Shown piece after piece: positions 60,820 through 64,000 of a DNA stretch of 64,000 nucleotides. A program made the translations under genes and the position numbers. The notes beneath the pieces were generated by a model. It had not been told where the DNA came from. It searched no databases and saw only the letters and a program-made list of their open reading frames with translations. The stretch lies in assembly GCA_024742695.1 (NCBI GenBank), contig JANSXY010000006.1:1-64000 (forward strand), in the 5' to 3' direction. This DNA is from Paracoccaceae bacterium (GTDB taxonomy: Bacteria > Pseudomonadota > Alphaproteobacteria > Rhodobacterales > Rhodobacteraceae). Each line of letters opens with the position of its first letter. The stretch's first letter is position 1.

Positions 60820-62870
60820 TTGAGATCCTTCAGCAGCCGTCCGTGTTTCTTCACCTCGGCCAGCACGTCGCCGAAGGTGTGGATGCCGCGCGCCTCCAGC
60901 ATCGGCAACAGCCGCAGCAGCGCCTCCGCCGTCGCCACCGTATCGCCGATCGCGGTATGGCGCGCCTCCTCGGGGATGGTGATTCCCAGCCGATGCGTCA
61001 GCGCGTCGAGGCTGTGACCTTCAAGCTGTCCGAAGACGACCGCCGACAGAAGCACCGTGTCGAGGATCGGGTGGTCGAACCGCGCGCCGATGCCGGCCTC
61101 GTGGCGGCGCAGGAATTCCATGTCGAACGGCGCGTTGTGGGCGACCAGCACAGCGCCGGCGGCGAAGGCGTGGAACTGCCGGCCGACCGTATCGATGCCG
61201 GGCGCCTCGGCCACCATCGCCTCGGTGATCCCGTGCACCTCGGTCGAGGCGGCGGGGATCGACCGGCCGGGATTGACCAGCGTGTCGAACACTTCCTTTT
61301 CCACCCGCCGGCCGTTGACGATCCGCACCGCGGCGATCTGCACGATCTCGTCGCCCTCGCTGGGCAGCAGGCCGGTGGTTTCGGTGTCGAAGACGACATA
61401 GGTGAGATCCTGCAGCCGCGCCTGAAGCACCTCGGCGCTGCGGACCTTGGACAGCAGGTCGAAATCGTAGACCACCGCGCGCGGGATCGGGGCGGGACGG
61501 CGATGGGCGCGACGCGCGTCGCGGATCGGCAGTCGCAGCCGCGCGCGGCCATCAGGCAGCGCCTCGGGCCAGATCTCGGTGCCGTGGGTGTCGAGCACGG
61601 TGCGCCCGGTGACGTCGGCAAGACCCACCTCCAGCGGCGCGGCCAGAAGCCGGTCGAGCCGGCCGATGTTCAGCGTCGGCCCGGACCACGACAGATCGAT
61701 CACCGCGCCGGCGCCGTCCTCTTCGATCGCGAGCGCGAGGTCGCGGGCGTCCTCGATCCCGGCGGCGAGCCCCGACAGCAGCGCGACGAGGCCGAAGGCG
61801 TCGCAGCGCAGGATCAGGGCCGCGGCATCGACCGTCAGGGGCCGGCCCTCGGCCTCGATCCGGGCGCGGATCGCATCGGCGAGATCGGCGGCGCGGGTCA
61901 GCGGCAAGGGCCACCAGGTCGCCCGGCTGCGGTCATAGCGGGCGCCGAGATCGGTGATCGCGCGCGCCAGCGTGCCGGCCTCTTCGGCGATCGCGGCGTC
62001 GAGCGCGGCATCCGCCGCCCCCTCCTTGACCGAGATCGCGGTCATCAGGTTCGCCGCCGGGCGGCGGACCCGGTCGAAGACCTCGGCCAGCAGATCCTCG
62101 CGGTCGGCATGGGCGGCGAGATCGGCGGTCACGTCGCGCAGCGTCAGCACGTAGCCCGGCCTGTCGCCCGCGCCCTCCACCAGTCGCATCCGCCCCGCCA
62201 GCACCCGCGCCTCGGCGGTCGTCGCGCAGACGAGGTCCGAGGCGGCATCGGGATCGTCGGTTTCCAGCAGCCGGTCATAGGCATGGGCGACCGGCGCCTC
62301 GCGCAGGTAGTCGAACACCCGGCGGTCGAGCCCCGGCGCGGCGGCGCCGCCAAGCAGATCGACGGCCTGGCCGTTGTAGAACACCAGCTGGTGATCGGGC
62401 GTGCACAGCAGCACCCCGACCGGCACGTCGGAAAGCAGCGTCTCCAGCCGATCCTTTTCCGCCGCCAGACGGGTGGTTTCGCGGGCCACCGCCTCGGCCA
62501 GCGCGTTGCGGGTTTCGGCCAGCGTCAGCGTCACCGCCTCGGCGGCGGGCGCCAGATCGCCCAGATAGCGCGCCGGCGCGGTATCGATCCCGTCGGCGAC
62601 CGCGGCATGGGCGCGGGCGCGCATGCCCCCGGCCAGCCGTTCGATCGCGCGGGCCACGTTCTCGTCGAACAGGAACCAGATCCAGGCGACGAGGCCGAGG
62701 ATCGCGAAGCCCGTCACGGCGCCGGCCAGCGTGAAGGCGGGCAGAAGCGCCGGATCGGCGGCGCGGCGCCAGCCCAGCCAGAGCCCGGCGCCCAGCGCCA
62801 GCCAGCAGCCGAGGACGAGGGCGGCGAAGAACAGGAAGACGCGCAGCCGCAGGCTCAGCCGCTCAAACAT
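60813..62870 (-). CDS. Membrane PAS/degenerate kinase-DnaQ-type exonuclease fusion
   Basis: A 685-residue membrane protein. Helices at about 9-30 and 47-68 leave almost no periplasmic sensor. A HAMP-like and coiled region leads to a PAS domain at about 140-250 (LLSDVPVGVLLCTPDHQLVFYN). At 258-450 lies a histidine-kinase-like part whose usual His is replaced (FDRVRRPAANLM, where kinases have HELRTPL) and whose ATP-binding motifs are not seen. The C-terminus (490-660) is a DEDDh 3'-5' exonuclease: VFDTETTGL (D495, E497), HNAPFDMEFL (D583), HTAIGDT (H638, D643), all present. It is probably an active nuclease held at the membrane. It overlaps the response regulator gene by eight bases. The ATG at 62870 is preferred to one ten codons earlier. 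Confidence 0.85.
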   Translation of the reverse strand: MFERLSLRLRVFLFFAALVLGCWLALGAGLWLGWRRAADPALLPAFTLAGAVTGFAILGLVAWIWFLFDENVARAIERLAGGMRARAHAAVADGIDTAPARYLGDLAPAAEAVTLTLAETRNALAEAVARETTRLAAEKDRLETLLSDVPVGVLLCTPDHQLVFYNGQAVDLLGGAAAPGLDRRVFDYLREAPVAHAYDRLLETDDPDAASDLVCATTAEARVLAGRMRLVEGAGDRPGYVLTLRDVTADLAAHADREDLLAEVFDRVRRPAANLMTAISVKEGAADAALDAAIAEEAGTLARAITDLGARYDRSRATWWPLPLTRAADLADAIRARIEAEGRPLTVDAAALILRCDAFGLVALLSGLAAGIEDARDLALAIEEDGAGAVIDLSWSGPTLNIGRLDRLLAAPLEVGLADVTGRTVLDTHGTEIWPEALPDGRARLRLPIRDARRAHRRPAPIPRAVVYDFDLLSKVRSAEVLQARLQDLTYVVFDTETTGLLPSEGDEIVQIAAVRIVNGRRVEKEVFDTLVNPGRSIPAASTEVHGITEAMVAEAPGIDTVGRQFHAFAAGAVLVAHNAPFDMEFLRRHEAGIGARFDHPILDTVLLSAVVFGQLEGHSLDALTHRLGITIPEEARHTAIGDTVATAEALLRLLPMLEARGIHTFGDVLAEVKKHGRLLKDLNA

Positions 62871-63288
62871 GGCCTCCCGGCGTGGCGGCCGCCTCCGCAC
62901 CCGGTTCGTCGCCCAGAAGCCGCCGCACCTCGGCGCGCAACTCCTTGAGTTCGAAGGGCTTGGCGATGAACCCGTCAGCCCCCAGCGCCAGGCCCTTGCG
63001 GCGTTCCATCGCCGAGCCGCGGGCCGTCATCATCAGGATCTTGACGTCGCTGAGCGCCGGGTCCATCCGCACGTCCTGGCAGATCTCGTAACCCGAGACC
63101 TCGGGCAGCATCACGTCCAGCAGCACGAGGTCGGGATGCGTGTCGCGGATCCGTCCCATCGCGTCGCGGCCGTTGGCGATGCGATCGTGCTGGTAGCCCT
63201 CGCGGGACATCAGGTAGTCGAGCGCGATGGCAATGTTGTCCTCGTCCTCGACGATGAGAACCTTGTGCTTTCTACCGCCGTCGGCCAT
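62863..63288 (-). CDS. Single-domain response regulator (CheY-like)
   Basis: A 141-residue receiver protein with no output domain. The acidic pocket E14/D15, phospho-acceptor D58 (LVLLDVMLP), T88 (MMTAR) and K110 (AKPFE) are all present. A short helical tail follows (LLGDEPGAEAAATPGGHV). It lies upstream of, and overlaps by eight bases, the PAS/kinase-like exonuclease gene, so it may be its partner, but since that protein lacks a phospho-accepting His, the phosphate donor would be another kinase. An in-frame start at 63288 follows GAGGTTGAG. Confidence 0.92.
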   Translation of the reverse strand: MADGGRKHKVLIVEDEDNIAIALDYLMSREGYQHDRIANGRDAMGRIRDTHPDLVLLDVMLPEVSGYEICQDVRMDPALSDVKILMMTARGSAMERRKGLALGADGFIAKPFELKELRAEVRRLLGDEPGAEAAATPGGHV

Positions 63289-63289
63289 C

Positions 63290-63823
63290 TCAACCTCCCT
63301 CGCAGGCCGCCTTCACCAGGGCGTCATCGGGGCCGACCTCGCGCCAGTCGACACCCGACAACGTTCCGTCGTCTTCAAGCTGCGCGCCGTCGAGCAGATC
63401 GGCACGCCGATGGTTCGTGCAGTCGAACGCGACCGAAACCTGCCGGGTCGGAGACCAGCGTTCGAGGATCAGCACCGGCGCGACGATCAGCGCCGGATCG
63501 GCGGCGGAGCGCAGGATGCCCGCGCGGTCGACCGCCACGAACCGCAGCTTCAGCGGCACGACATAGGTCCAGGGGCGGAACCAGTCCTGCCGGCCCGGCG
63601 CGGAGGCGACGACGATCTCTTCGGGCAGTTGCGCCGTCACGCGGCTGTACCAGGTGGATTCGTTCCAGACCGCGAAGCCCAGCATGCCAAGGCCGATGCC
63701 CGCGGGGATCATCCATTTCGGCAGCGGCCGGCCGGTGATCCGGCGGATCGCGTAGCTGGCGATCAGCAAGATCCCCGCGACGCCGAAAGCCGCCGAGAGG
63801 GTGGAGATGAAATCGATCAGCAT
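63290..63823 (-). CDS. Two-helix membrane protein of unknown function
   Basis: A 177-residue protein with two N-terminal helices (about 6-25, ISTLSAAFGVAGILLIASYA; 38-54, MIPAGIGLGMLGFAVW) and a soluble C-terminal part with WYSRVTAQLPEEIVVAS, PWTYVVPLKLRFVAVD and VSVAFDCTNHRRADLLDG. I do not recognise a family. It ends one base before the response regulator start, so it is part of the same minus-strand group. Confidence 0.75.
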   Translation of the reverse strand: MLIDFISTLSAAFGVAGILLIASYAIRRITGRPLPKWMIPAGIGLGMLGFAVWNESTWYSRVTAQLPEEIVVASAPGRQDWFRPWTYVVPLKLRFVAVDRAGILRSAADPALIVAPVLILERWSPTRQVSVAFDCTNHRRADLLDGAQLEDDGTLSGVDWREVGPDDALVKAACEGG

Positions 63824-63848
63824 GGCAGGCCCCGCCGGGCGCGTCCGG

Positions 63849-64000
63849 TCATGTCAGCGCCCCCTTGCCGTGGCCCGCGGCCGATTGCATCGTGCGCACC
63901 ACCACGAAAGCGTCGCGCAGGTGGCTGCGTTCGAAATCCGACAGGTCGGAAGGCGCGAGGAAGTTGTCGGGCTTGCGGCCCGACTTGACCAGCGCGGCCT
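63849..64000 (-). CDS. DUF294-type nucleotidyltransferase protein (C-terminal end only)
   Basis: The last 49 residues of a gene that begins outside the window. The segment SGRKPDNFLAPSDLSDFER and SHLRDAFVVVRTMQSAA resemble the C-terminal substrate-binding part of DUF294 (nucleotidyltransferase-like) proteins, which have CBS/cNMP domains before it. DUF294 genes are often next to DnaQ-type exonuclease genes. The stop is 26 bases before the next gene's start on the same strand. Confidence 0.6.
   Translation of the reverse strand, partial: AALVKSGRKPDNFLAPSDLSDFERSHLRDAFVVVRTMQSAAGHGKGALT

Overview
The window is a GC-rich chromosomal segment that looks like a Rhodobacterales (Paracoccaceae/Roseobacteraceae) alphaproteobacterium. 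This rests on gene content and order: cycA next to ctaD for an aa3 oxidase, glyQ and glyS separated by a small membrane-anchored protein, hflK-hflC-DUF2065-degP in a row, and lipB, folE2, ycjX and DUF697 homologues of alphaproteobacterial type. Regulatory elements agree: a SAM-II riboswitch before metZ, a GTTC-N7-GTTC LexA-type box and a TTAA-N7-TTAA CtrA-type box. The genus cannot be named from this sequence. I see no insertion sequence, prophage, CRISPR array or rRNA operon, and no gene-free stretch over about 300 bases. It reads as core chromosome with a few altered or decayed genes.

Layout. 1-3.8 kb: end of a polyamine-type ABC operon (solute-binding protein, a 39-codon DUF1330 remnant, two unusually long permeases), then tRNA-Leu(GAG) on the minus strand. 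4-9.8 kb: a secreted peptidoglycan-binding protein, lipB, cytochrome c (cycA), oxidase subunit I (ctaD), a DUF2244 membrane protein and a VOC protein. 9.8-15.3 kb: yqeY and carA from a divergent promoter pair, a glycosyltransferase with an MshEN-like N-terminus behind a CtrA-type box, a FadR-type regulator, a HAD nucleotidase and a small membrane protein. 15.3-19.8 kb: a UbiH-like monooxygenase, a class V aminotransferase, two overlapping Lrp/AsnC regulators and divergent ilvC.

19.9-30.4 kb is all minus strand: glyQ, an anchored small protein, glyS, a pyruvate-phosphate-dikinase-like gene, a SleB-type cell-wall hydrolase, folB (with a C-terminal extension), folP and glmM. 30.5-42.6 kb: a periplasmic PG-binding/protease-like protein, a ThDP enzyme, trkH, folE2, metZ with its SAM-II riboswitch, an alpha/beta hydrolase, a glutathione transferase, yciB/ispZ, an EamA transporter and ftsY. 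42.7-50.6 kb: an AlkB-like membrane protein, a small secreted protein, xseA, purD, an FG-GAP protein, a 2Fe-2S ferredoxin, an SOS-box-associated fragment of DnaE2 and degP.

50.6-64 kb: DUF2065, hflC, hflK, glutathione reductase, rpiA, a glutathione transferase, sdaA, DUF697/ycjF, ycjX, truA, then a minus-strand cluster of a membrane PAS/kinase-like protein fused to a DnaQ-type exonuclease, a CheY-like response regulator, a membrane protein and the end of a DUF294-type gene.

The most unusual points are the sensor-exonuclease fusion with its response regulator, the MshEN-like glycosyltransferase under a CtrA-type box, the SOS-box-linked DnaE2 C-terminal fragment, and a polar two-hairpin intergenic repeat that follows the stop codons of glmM, purD and sdaA, each time between convergent genes. 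Enzymes of folate synthesis (folE2, folB, folP), methionine and branched-chain amino acid synthesis (metZ, ilvC), one-carbon/serine metabolism and envelope maintenance (degP, hflKC, ftsY, glmM, sleB) make up most of the rest.
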